A model generated the notes under the pieces. That model had not been told where the DNA came from, ran no database searches, and saw nothing but the letters and a program-made list of their open reading frames with translations. This document shows, one piece after another, positions 26,029 through 33,370 of a DNA stretch of 35,869 nt (position 1 is the stretch's first letter; each line of letters starts with the position of its first letter). Origin of the DNA: an uncultured Bryobacteraceae bacterium (GTDB lineage Bacteria; Acidobacteriota; Terriglobia; Bryobacterales; Bryobacteraceae); contig CATPCJ010000266.1 in the NCBI GenBank assembly GCA_955652915.1, positions 1-35,869 on the forward strand. Direction: 5' to 3'. Position numbers and translations under genes: made by a program.

Positions 26029-27108
26029 CTAGGGTTTCTTCGGCTCCGGCGGCTTCTCTTTAGTCCTGTCATCCGGCAGCGCTTCCGGCTCGAATCTGAT
26101 CGTCGTTTCCGTTCCGAACTTCCGGTACAAGCGAAACTCGATCTCATTCTTGGTGAGATACCGGTTTGAACGCGTCGACGTAATCACCGCCTTCAGCGGC
26201 AGCATATATTGCGCGTCGCCGATCGGTGTCAAGTCATAATCGAGCGACGTCTTCACATCGCGCAGCGGGAAAGTCTCCGGGAGATCGAAAGGAACCAACG
26301 TGATTTTCGTGATCATCTTGTTGTCCCGATCCACGAAAATTTCGCCGCGGTACGCCGGAACGATTTCCAGTGTTTTATCCACGGAAACGTGATAGTCCGA
26401 GTGCGCCTGTTCCACGTCGTAAGCGAATACATACATACGGCGGCCCCGTAGCGTCGCCCATCGTGCCCAGGCGAAGCGCGTTTGTGTTTCCGGTTCGAAG
26501 ATCTTGTTCATCATGCTGCCAAATTCGCCCGCCGACACCGTGCCGCCCAATTGTTCCATCTTCATGTTGGTGACGGGCTGGTTATTGACCAGCACTACCT
26601 GATAATCTTCCTTCTTCTCGTTGTAGCTCAAGCGCTGCGTGATGGTATCCATGTGATGGTAGCTGCTTCCCGTGCCGGTTGGGTCCACGTCCCGGCGCGT
26701 TACCTGCACGCAGATGAAATTCGGCAACTGCTTGGCATAGTTCAGCGCGTACGTTCGAACCTCATCGATTATTTTCGCCTGTTCGATCGAATCCGGCCCC
26801 GCCAATGGAATGATCGCCGGTTTCGGAGGTGGCGGCGCAGCTTCCCGCAAACTGGCCGAGCCATCCCTCAGTTCTTTCAATGCACCCACCGTCTTCGGCC
26901 CGGCGCCCAAACCTTGCAACTCCTCGATGGTTTGGTCCTCCAGTTTCTCCACCATTTTTATGTGATGAAGATAGTCGGCCACCTGCTTATCCGGTTGCTT
27001 CAGTTGCACAGAAGACTTGACGAACGCCACCAGCTTATCGACGGTAAGACTCATCTCCGCGGCCGCCGTCAAGCCCAGGGCTGTCACCAGACACAAAATG
27101 CACCGCAT
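26029..27108 (-). CDS. Exported protein of unknown function (Acidobacteria-type)
   Basis: About 359 residues with a signal peptide (MRCILCLVTALGLTAAAE), which decides the start; the frame is open upstream but without a signal. A helical segment follows (SLTVDKLVAFVKSSVQLKQP to TIEELQGLGAGPKTVGALKE, about 20-85), then a Pro-rich stretch and a large beta-rich domain: YALNYAKQLPNFICVQVTRR, QRLSYNEKKEDYQVVLVNN, FVDRDNKMITKITLVPFDLP. I do not recognise a named domain; similar 'LPNFICVQ' proteins are, as I recall, widespread in Acidobacteria. It probably lies in the periplasm or outer membrane. The helical segment is like the one in the PEGA protein at 8729. No operon partner is evident. Confidence 0.8.
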   Translation of the reverse strand: MRCILCLVTALGLTAAAEMSLTVDKLVAFVKSSVQLKQPDKQVADYLHHIKMVEKLEDQTIEELQGLGAGPKTVGALKELRDGSASLREAAPPPPKPAIIPLAGPDSIEQAKIIDEVRTYALNYAKQLPNFICVQVTRRDVDPTGTGSSYHHMDTITQRLSYNEKKEDYQVVLVNNQPVTNMKMEQLGGTVSAGEFGSMMNKIFEPETQTRFAWARWATLRGRRMYVFAYDVEQAHSDYHVSVDKTLEIVPAYRGEIFVDRDNKMITKITLVPFDLPETFPLRDVKTSLDYDLTPIGDAQYMLPLKAVITSTRSNRYLTKNEIEFRLYRKFGTETTIRFEPEALPDDRTKEKPPEPKKP

Positions 27109-27256
27109 ACTACTATTGTGCCTCAGCTTTACCAGAGGGTAGTCGGGGCAGAAGTAACGGTTCAGTTTGGATTCTCGAGCAAGGTCGCGATCTCTCGTCA
27201 TAACCCGGAAGCTGACGGACGCGGGCGCTGCTCGGCAAGGTACGGATAAGGCGCGT

Positions 27257-27502
27257 ATGCATCGGAGTTGGCGAAAGCTTCTGACGGCTATGGTATTCTC
27301 CGGCCTAGCCATCGTCATCATGACCGCCCTAGCTGTGACTCGACCGCTTGGATCTGATGCGAGATCCACCAGTGGAGTGATTCTAGATTGGCTGTTTGAG
27401 CCAGGTGACTTCTTACCGACGATGTACTGGGGCTGTGTTCAAGAGTTCCCAGTTCCATTGATCGCGCTCTTTCGCGATCTAGCTGGACAGTATTTGATCT
27501 AG
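27257..27502 (+). CDS. Small single-helix membrane protein, unknown
   Basis: Eighty-one residues starting MHRSWRKLLTAMVFSGLAIV, with one clear membrane helix (about 8-28) after a basic start, then a short outside part with ILDWLFEPGDFLPTMYWG. The reading frame is richer in A and T than its neighbours. Its end overlaps the convergent TIGR01777 gene by 24 bases. No family is recognised. The basic-hydrophobic start supports it as a gene, but it could be chance. Confidence 0.45.
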   Translation: MHRSWRKLLTAMVFSGLAIVIMTALAVTRPLGSDARSTSGVILDWLFEPGDFLPTMYWGCVQEFPVPLIALFRDLAGQYLI

Positions 27503-28378
27503 TCCGGGCCTCAGTCCCGCGAATTGAAAACGGAAACCCGCCCTCTGTCCCGCCTCCGGAAGCACGCGCTGGCTGGCGACGATTACTTCCGCCATCTCAC
27601 CAAACATCAGTTTCAAAGCGAATTTCGGAACGGGGAAAACCGCGGGACGGTGCAGCGCAGCCGCCAGCTCACGGGTGAACTCGGCATTGGTCACAGGCTC
27701 GGGCGCAGTCGCGTTCACCGGTCCGGCCATTGCGTCATGCTCCAATGCAAACTGGATCAATCCGATAACGTCGTCGATGTGAATCCACGACATCCACTGC
27801 CGCCCGGAACCGATTCGCCCGCCCACGCCGAAGCGGAATGGCGGAAGCATCTTCGCCAACGCGCCGCCCTTCCCCAGCACCACGCCGAGTCGCAGACGCA
27901 CTACCCGGATTCCCAGAGCTTCCGCCAACTCAGCCGATTTTTCCCAGTCGACTGCTACGCGCGCCAGGAAATCGTCGCCGGGCTCCGATGCCTCCGTCAA
28001 GATTTCATCGCCGCGCGAACCATAGATGCCAATCCCAGACGCGCAGATCAGCACTCGCGGACGGCGCGCCTGCGTCGACAATGCATTCACCAGATGCCGC
28101 GTACCATCCACGCGGCTGCGGCGGATCAATCGCTTCACTCCAGGGTTCCAACGTTGCGCCACCGGCTCGCCCGCAAGATGAATCACGGCGTCGGCATCGT
28201 CCAGGCTCTCCGGCGGCGGCTCACCCTGCGCGGAATCCCATTCATAAATTTGAACCGCGGTTGGAATCCGGTCATCTCGCCGCCGCACCAGTGCCCGAAC
28301 GGAATGACCGGCCTCCAACAGACTGTTCGTGAGCCTTGTGCCCAGGAACCCGGTTGCGCCAGTGAGGGCAATCTTCAT
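27479..28378 (-). CDS. TIGR01777 family epimerase (atypical SDR, YfcH-like)
   Basis: A 299-residue NAD(P)-binding extended short-chain dehydrogenase. MKIALTGATGFLGTRLTNSL gives the GxxGxxG motif; VIHLAGEPVAQRWNPGVKRL, LICASGIGIYGSRGDEILTE (the YxxxK region is altered, as in this atypical group), VVRLRLGVVLGKGGALAKML, and the C-terminal DUF1731 part (FGEMAEVIVASQRVLPEAGQ) match the TIGR01777/YfcH/SDR39U1 group. The substrate of these proteins is not established. It is divergent from the radical SAM gene, with 47 bases between starts. Confidence 0.93.
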   Translation of the reverse strand: MKIALTGATGFLGTRLTNSLLEAGHSVRALVRRRDDRIPTAVQIYEWDSAQGEPPPESLDDADAVIHLAGEPVAQRWNPGVKRLIRRSRVDGTRHLVNALSTQARRPRVLICASGIGIYGSRGDEILTEASEPGDDFLARVAVDWEKSAELAEALGIRVVRLRLGVVLGKGGALAKMLPPFRFGVGGRIGSGRQWMSWIHIDDVIGLIQFALEHDAMAGPVNATAPEPVTNAEFTRELAAALHRPAVFPVPKFALKLMFGEMAEVIVASQRVLPEAGQRAGFRFQFAGLRPGLDQILSS

Positions 28379-28425
28379 GAGATGTTGGCGTATTCATTAT
28401 GCCCGTTTTCCGGCGTCCAGCTACA

Positions 28426-29514
28426 ATGAAGTTTGTTCTCATGCGCGCCTGGAACCGTGCCAAACTGCTGTGGGGATACCTGCGGCACAAATCCTCGCTG
28501 AACGCCCTGCCGGTAGAGTACATCGTCGAAACGACGGCCAAGTGCAATCTCTACTGCCCGATGTGTCCCCGCGAAACTCATAAACAACCCAAGGCGGACA
28601 TGACCGAAGAGATCTTCTCGCGCCTGGTGCGGGAATCCGGCGGCAGCGCCGAGCACATGATGTTGATCGGCCTGGGCGAGCCGCTCATGGACCGCAAAAT
28701 CTTCGATCGCATCGAGTACTGCGAGCGCCACAACATCTCCACGCTGCTTTCCACCAACGGGACGTTCTTCGACGAAAAAACTTGCGCCCGCCTGCTCGAT
28801 ACCCCACTCGAGCACATCACGCTGAGCTTCGATGGCGCCACCAAGGAGTCCTACGAATACTACCGCAAGGGCGCGAATTTCGAAAAGGTCCGCGACAACT
28901 TCATACGCTTTGCCCGCATGAAAAAAGAACGCAACGCCAAAGTGCAAGTGGTGGTGCAGATGGTGCGCATGCAACGGAACGCCGGCGAAGTGGACGATTT
29001 CATCCGTTTCTGGAGCGCCATCCCGGGCATCGATCAGGTTCGCATCAAAGAAGACGAAACAAATCTGCTGCAGCCCGAAGCCGGACACACGCCGCAAGAC
29101 TGGAAGCACCCGTGCCACTATTTGTGGCGCGGACCCATGTACGTGAAGCACAATGGCGACGTTTATCCTTGCTGCCAGAGCTACATGTTGGATGGCCAGC
29201 CCCTGGGAAATGTCGCTGCGCAGCCTCTGGCCGAGATCTGGAATTCAGTCGAAATGCAGCGCATGCGAATGTTGCACGTGGCCCGGCGCGCCAACGAAAT
29301 CGACATCTGTTCCCGCTGCTGCACCACGATTCCACATCCATTGTTGGTGGCCGGCAGTCTGCTGCTGCATGGAAAGACGGTGCGCAGAGCCCTCCCCTGG
29401 ATTGAGCGCTTGGTGTACGGCTCCAGACTTCCACGCGCATTGTTGACGCCGCCGAAGAAGTCCGCCGAAGAAGCCGAACTGGTTCAGATCGAGCTTTCAG
29501 AACCGCGACCGTAA
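28426..29514 (+). CDS. Radical SAM protein with SPASM domain
   Basis: About 362 residues; starts at 28426 or 28441 are both plausible. The radical SAM cluster motif is TTAKCNLYCPMCPRET (CxxxCxxC, about 37-44). LIGLGEPLMDRKIFDRIEYC and HITLSFDGATKESYEYYRKG are SAM-binding and core strands. The C-terminal SPASM part has KHNGDVYPCCQSYMLDGQPL, GNVAAQPLAEIWNS and ICSRCC, for auxiliary 4Fe-4S clusters. SPASM enzymes often modify peptides or sugars; no precursor peptide is seen nearby, so the substrate is open. The last residues LSEPRP and the stop lie in a repeat A copy, as in the histidine kinase. The ABC-F gene is 244 bases downstream. Confidence 0.9.
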   Translation: MKFVLMRAWNRAKLLWGYLRHKSSLNALPVEYIVETTAKCNLYCPMCPRETHKQPKADMTEEIFSRLVRESGGSAEHMMLIGLGEPLMDRKIFDRIEYCERHNISTLLSTNGTFFDEKTCARLLDTPLEHITLSFDGATKESYEYYRKGANFEKVRDNFIRFARMKKERNAKVQVVVQMVRMQRNAGEVDDFIRFWSAIPGIDQVRIKEDETNLLQPEAGHTPQDWKHPCHYLWRGPMYVKHNGDVYPCCQSYMLDGQPLGNVAAQPLAEIWNSVEMQRMRMLHVARRANEIDICSRCCTTIPHPLLVAGSLLLHGKTVRRALPWIERLVYGSRLPRALLTPPKKSAEEAELVQIELSEPRP

Positions 29515-29526
29515 AGTAAGGGAGCG
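29494..29526 (+). repeat. Repeat A copy with a short internal duplication, at the end of the radical SAM gene
   Basis: GAACCGCGACCGTAAAGTAA then GGGAGCG: the consensus is stretched by a five-base TAAAG/TAAGG-type duplication. The TAA inside is the stop codon of the radical SAM gene. Confidence 0.85.
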
Positions 29527-29601
29527 AATGTCGCACACCCGAAATATCCCCTCCGGTAACCTGGTCTTTCAGAGCGCCTTGGCGAACCGGATTCCGGGAC
29601 A

Positions 29602-29726
29602 GCACAGGCAAGGACGCCTGTGCCGCACGTAACCACTGCGTTCGCGCAAATTGTGGCACAGGCGTTCTTGCCTGTGTTGATCTTAGAGCGATTTGTTTCA
29701 CAGCTCCCTTACGGTCGGGGCTCGGA
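29602..29726. repeat. Repeat cluster: inverted B hairpin, direct B copy, inverted A copy
   Basis: The inverted B hairpin has arms CACAGGC (29603-29609) and GCCTGTG (29616-29622). The direct B copy spans about 29648-29701 (same arms, then TTGATCTTAGAGCG). An inverted A arm follows at about 29703-29726 (GCTCCCTTACGGTCGGGGCT). The cluster fills the gap between the radical SAM and ABC-F genes and ends 32 bases before the ABC-F start. Confidence 0.82.
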
Positions 29727-29758
29727 ATTTGACGGCCTCTGCTAACTTGGAGTGTCGG

Positions 29759-31396
29759 ATGATCTCCTTCTCGAATATCCACAAGCAGTACGGAAGACAG
29801 TTGATCTTTGTTGACGCTTCCTTTCAGTTGAACCCTGGCGAAAAAGTGGGACTGGTTGGCCCCAACGGCTCGGGCAAGACCACTCTCTTCCGCATGGTCG
29901 TCGGGGAAGAAGACCCCGACGAGGGTGAGGTCTCGGTTCCGAAGAGGATGACGATCGGCTACTTTCGCCAGGACGTGGAAGAAATGGAGGGCCGCTCGGT
30001 GCTCGACGAAGCCATCGCCGGCAGTGGGCGAGTGGGCGATTTGCACCACGAGTTGGAGGATCTGCATCGCGCCATGGACGATCCCGGGCAAGCCGGCGAC
30101 ATGGAACGGATACTCGCGCGCTTCGGTGAGGTGCAGGAGGAATACGAGCATCTGAACGGCTATGCCCTGGAGGCGCAGGCGCGCGAAGTGCTGCACGGAC
30201 TGGGCTTCCAGGACGATCAGATCGATGGCGATGTTGGAGCGTTGTCCGGCGGATGGAAGATGCGCGTTGCGCTGGCGCGCGTGCTTCTGGGCCGTCCGGA
30301 CGTCTTGCTGATGGATGAACCGACCAACCACCTGGACATCGAGTCCATCATCTGGCTGGAACAATTCCTCAAATCGTTCGCGGGTGCTCTGATGATGACC
30401 TCGCACGACCGCGAATTCATGAACCGCATCGTTTCGAAAGTCGTGGAAATCGACGCAGGTGAGATTATCGCCTACACCGGCAACTACGATTTCTACGAGC
30501 GGGAGCGCGGCATTCGCGAAACCAACCAGCAGGCTGCGTTCGCGCGGCAGCAATCCATGCTGGCCAAGGAGCAGCGCTTCATAGACCGCTTCCGGACGCA
30601 CGCGGCCAAGGCCGCGCAGGTGCAGAGCCGTATCAAGGCGCTGGACAAGATCGAAAAGATCGAGTTGCCCAAGAAACGCCATGTGGTGAAATTCGAATTT
30701 CGCGCTCCGCCGCGATCCGGCGACCAGGTAACGGTGATTGAGGATCTGCACAAGAGCTACGGATCGCGCGTGATCTACGACGGGTTCAGCCTCACTATCC
30801 GGCGGGGCGAACGTTGGGCGGTGATGGGAAAGAACGGCGCGGGCAAGACTACGCTGCTCAAAATGATTGCCGGCGCGAGCACGCCCGATGCCGGCAGCGT
30901 GCGTCTGGGCGCCAGCCTGATCATGGGCTACTTCGCGCAGCAATCCCTGGATGTGCTGGATGGGGATCTGACCATCATCGAACAGCTCCAGCGGGACTTC
31001 CCTCAGGATGGTATCGGCTCTCTGCGCACGCTGGCCGGGGCGTTTCAATTTTCGGGCGACGAAGTGGACAAAAAGATCCGCGCGCTGTCGGGCGGCGAAA
31101 AATCGCGGCTGGCGATGGCGCGAATGCTTTACAACCCGCCGAACTTTCTGGTGCTCGACGAGCCGACCAATCACTTGGACCTGGCCACCAAGGAGATGCT
31201 GGTGGACGCGCTCAAGGATTTCGAAGGCACAATGATTTTTGTGTCGCACGATCGCATGTTTCTGCGGGGCCTGGGCTCGCGGGTTTTGGAATTGGGCGGT
31301 GAAAGCGGTACGGATCGGACCCCGCGCGTTTATCCGGGCTCTTACGTTGAGTATGTCCGGGCCATGGGGCACGAGGCTCCGGGGATTTACTCCTGA
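29759..31396 (+). CDS. ABC-F family ATPase (EttA/Uup/YbiT-like)
   Basis: About 545 residues, starting MISFSNIHKQYGRQLIFVDA, with GGAG seven bases upstream; the earlier open frame is repeat A. There are two ABC domains and no membrane part. Domain 1 has Walker A GPNGSGKTT, signature LSGGWKMRVALARVL and Walker B LLMDEPTNHLD. Domain 2 has GKNGAGKTT, LSGGEKSRLAMARML and LVLDEPTNHLD. Between them is the ABC-F linker (ETNQQAAFARQQSMLAKEQR, FRTHAAKAAQVQSRIKALDK), which reaches the ribosomal tRNA sites in this family. These proteins relieve stalled ribosomes or protect them from antibiotics. There is no C-terminal coiled coil of the Uup type. The subgroup is uncertain. Confidence 0.94.
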   Translation: MISFSNIHKQYGRQLIFVDASFQLNPGEKVGLVGPNGSGKTTLFRMVVGEEDPDEGEVSVPKRMTIGYFRQDVEEMEGRSVLDEAIAGSGRVGDLHHELEDLHRAMDDPGQAGDMERILARFGEVQEEYEHLNGYALEAQAREVLHGLGFQDDQIDGDVGALSGGWKMRVALARVLLGRPDVLLMDEPTNHLDIESIIWLEQFLKSFAGALMMTSHDREFMNRIVSKVVEIDAGEIIAYTGNYDFYERERGIRETNQQAAFARQQSMLAKEQRFIDRFRTHAAKAAQVQSRIKALDKIEKIELPKKRHVVKFEFRAPPRSGDQVTVIEDLHKSYGSRVIYDGFSLTIRRGERWAVMGKNGAGKTTLLKMIAGASTPDAGSVRLGASLIMGYFAQQSLDVLDGDLTIIEQLQRDFPQDGIGSLRTLAGAFQFSGDEVDKKIRALSGGEKSRLAMARMLYNPPNFLVLDEPTNHLDLATKEMLVDALKDFEGTMIFVSHDRMFLRGLGSRVLELGGESGTDRTPRVYPGSYVEYVRAMGHEAPGIYS

Positions 31397-31452
31397 AGGG
31401 CGCTCGGGGCTCGGGCGTGGGTTTGGAGGCATTGGGGCTTGGACATTGGTGG

Positions 31453-32151
31453 TCAGGGGCGGTGACAATCGGCTCGGCGGGCTTGTGTCAGTCGGTGGTT
31501 TTGCTGGATGCAGGTGTTGATTTCGGCTGGTGAAAAAACGAAGCCATCCTGCGCCGGGTCGTAGGGAAGTCCTTTGTCATTGTGCAGTTCCATGATGACC
31601 GCGGCGTTTTTCAGTTGTTCCTTTTCGAGACTGCGCCGCTCGGCCTGAATTTCGCGGAGTTGCTTGAGGGTCTCTTTGAACAATCGAGCGAGTCGTTGCC
31701 CGTGCATGCCAAGGTTGGCGAGGACGTGGCTTTGCTCGCGATACGTTTTGGCCATGGCCAGGCCGGTGAGGACTTGGGGGTGATCGGTGTCGACGCTGGC
31801 TTCGTGCTCGGTAATTCCCAAGGTGAGGAGATTGTTTTCGAGCCCGGCGATGCGATAGAGGCGCCAAGTGGTGTCTGCGATGGTTTGAACGAGAAACCTT
31901 TCCGTGTCGGCTTTGGGTTGATATTCGAGGAAGAAGCCTTTGCAGTGGCGCTCGTACGCGATGAGGTCGTCGGAGGGGAGGACGATGATTTGACCGGTGA
32001 GTCCGTGACGGAGAGCGTTGAGTGAGGAACGCTGTTTGCCAGCGGCGGTGCGTGGGCCGGTGGAGTGCTGGGAGTTGGCGCGATTGATTGCGGCGCGATC
32101 CGTGGCCGGTGATTCGTTGTTCGTCTGGATTTCGTCAGTAGTGGTATTCAT
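31453..32151 (-). CDS. 'ANSQHSTGPRT...ALRHGLTG' family protein, unknown function
   Basis: A 232-residue soluble protein starting MNTTTDEIQTNNESPATDRA, with AAGGA nine bases before the ATG. The N-terminal signature INRANSQHSTGPRTAAGKQR continuing SSLNALRHGLTG is one I know from many multi-copy hypothetical proteins in Acidobacteria and Planctomycetes. A helical core (YERHCKGFFLEYQPKADTER, TTWRLYRIAGLENNLLTLG) and a charged coiled region (LKQLREIQAERRSLEKEQLK) follow. No catalytic motif is visible. Its multi-copy nature hints at a mobile or repeat-associated origin, but that is inference. It is convergent with the ABC-F gene and divergent from the NHL gene. Confidence 0.85.
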   Translation of the reverse strand: MNTTTDEIQTNNESPATDRAAINRANSQHSTGPRTAAGKQRSSLNALRHGLTGQIIVLPSDDLIAYERHCKGFFLEYQPKADTERFLVQTIADTTWRLYRIAGLENNLLTLGITEHEASVDTDHPQVLTGLAMAKTYREQSHVLANLGMHGQRLARLFKETLKQLREIQAERRSLEKEQLKNAAVIMELHNDKGLPYDPAQDGFVFSPAEINTCIQQNHRLTQARRADCHRP

Positions 32152-32274
32152 AAGTTTTTCCTTCTGTACATCGAATACCATGCTGATGGATGGGTTCAGC
32201 GGCGTTTATTTGGGAAGGTGTTGATTGGGAAGGAAAGATAAACCTGGGGGGTCTGTGACTCGAAGGTGGCGCCA

Positions 32275-33333
32275 ATGAAGATGCTGACAGGATTCGTGCC
32301 GGCGATCGTGCTCATCACTCTGTCCACTCATCCGGCGGTGGCCGCGGTGTCCACTCTCATTGGGAATGGTATTGCCGGCTTTTCGGATATCCAAGTCAAC
32401 AATCCGTACGGTCTGGTTCTTGGTCCCGATGGGGCGCTGTATTTTTGTGACCTCGATAATCAGCGCATTCGGCGGCTGGACCTGGCCACGCGGCGGGTCG
32501 CTACGATTGCCGGCAACGGTGAACGTGGCTATCGGGGCGACGGTGGACCTGCTGTCAATGCGGCTCTGAACATGCCGCATGAGCTGCGCTTCGATTCGCG
32601 AGGCGACCTTTATATTGCCGAGCGCGACAACCACGTGGTACGCAAGGTCGATATGAAGAGCGGCGTCATCTCGACGGTTGCGGGAACCGGGACGGCGGGC
32701 TTTGGCGGCGACGGCGGACCAGGGGTGAAGGCGCTGCTGCGACAACCTCACAGCATTATTTTCGATCGCAATGGCGACTTACTGATCTGCGATATTGGCA
32801 ATCAGCGGATCCGGCGGCTGCACTTGGGCACTGGAGTCATCGAGACGTACGCCGGGACAGGCGAGGCGAAGCCGACACGCGAAGGATCGGCCGTTGCCGG
32901 GACGCCGCTCAAAGGTCCACGGACTTTGGCGTCGGCGCCTAACGGGGATCTTTATCTGGCGTTACGCGAGGGCAACGCGATTTATCGCATCGACGCGAAG
33001 ACACAAACGCTGCACCGCGTGGCCGGGACCGGCGAGCAAGGCTATGCGGGCGATGGAGGCGCCGCGCTCAACGCCAAGCTGGCCGGGCCCAAAGGGCTCG
33101 CGTATGCTCCCGGTGACATCCTTTATATAGCGGATACGGAGAATCACGCGATCCGGAGCGTGAATTTGAAGACCGGTGTAATCACGACGGTGCTGGGGAC
33201 CGGGGTGCGCGGCGATGGTCCGGAGGCTGATCCGCTGGGTTGCAAGCTCTCGCGTCCACATGGCGTGTTATTCGCAAACGGCGCGCTGTACGTAGCGGAC
33301 AGTGAAGCGCACCGCATCCGTGTTCTTCGATAA
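32275..33333 (+). CDS. Exported NHL-repeat beta-propeller protein
   Basis: About 352 residues with a signal peptide (MKMLTGFVPAIVLITLSTHP then AVAA). A GTG three codons upstream is an alternative start; AAGG lies nine bases before the ATG. About six NHL blades follow, each with a glycine-rich turn and a strand: GDGGPAVNAALNMPHELRFD then LYIAERDNHVVRKVD; GDGGPGVKALLRQPHSIIFD then LLICDIGNQRIRRL; GDGGAALNAKLAGPKGLAYA then LYIADTENHAIRSVN; LSRPHGVLF then LYVADSEAHRIRVL. NHL propellers bind proteins, glycans or peptides. The cytochrome-domain gene begins 37 bases downstream; such propellers often sit with these cytochrome proteins, so an exported partner role is possible. Confidence 0.93.
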   Translation: MKMLTGFVPAIVLITLSTHPAVAAVSTLIGNGIAGFSDIQVNNPYGLVLGPDGALYFCDLDNQRIRRLDLATRRVATIAGNGERGYRGDGGPAVNAALNMPHELRFDSRGDLYIAERDNHVVRKVDMKSGVISTVAGTGTAGFGGDGGPGVKALLRQPHSIIFDRNGDLLICDIGNQRIRRLHLGTGVIETYAGTGEAKPTREGSAVAGTPLKGPRTLASAPNGDLYLALREGNAIYRIDAKTQTLHRVAGTGEQGYAGDGGAALNAKLAGPKGLAYAPGDILYIADTENHAIRSVNLKTGVITTVLGTGVRGDGPEADPLGCKLSRPHGVLFANGALYVADSEAHRIRVLR

Positions 33334-33340
33334 GCTAGAC

Positions 33341-33350
33341 TTGTATACAA
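33341..33350. promoter_or_regulatory. Perfect palindrome TTGTATACAA, possible GntR/FadR-type operator
   Basis: The ten bases TTGTATACAA read the same on both strands and fit the general FadR-group GntR operator pattern (tnGTnnACna). They lie 20 bases before the ATG of the cytochrome-domain gene, between it and the NHL gene, and overlap a possible -10 box (TATACA). No regulator gene is nearby; a ten-base palindrome can arise by chance. Confidence 0.4.
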
Positions 33351-33370
33351 TTGCTGCGTTGGAGGCGGGA

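Noticed and set aside
29693..29758. 22-codon extension before the ABC-F start
   Set aside because: It is repeat A sequence (SSLTVGAR), and a good ribosome site precedes the ATG at 29759.
29045..31468. Very long antisense open frame (807 codons) on the minus strand across the radical SAM and ABC-F genes
   Set aside because: It opposes two clear genes, has an Arg/Pro/His-rich composition with no motif, and is explained by GC-rich codon bias keeping the opposite frame open.
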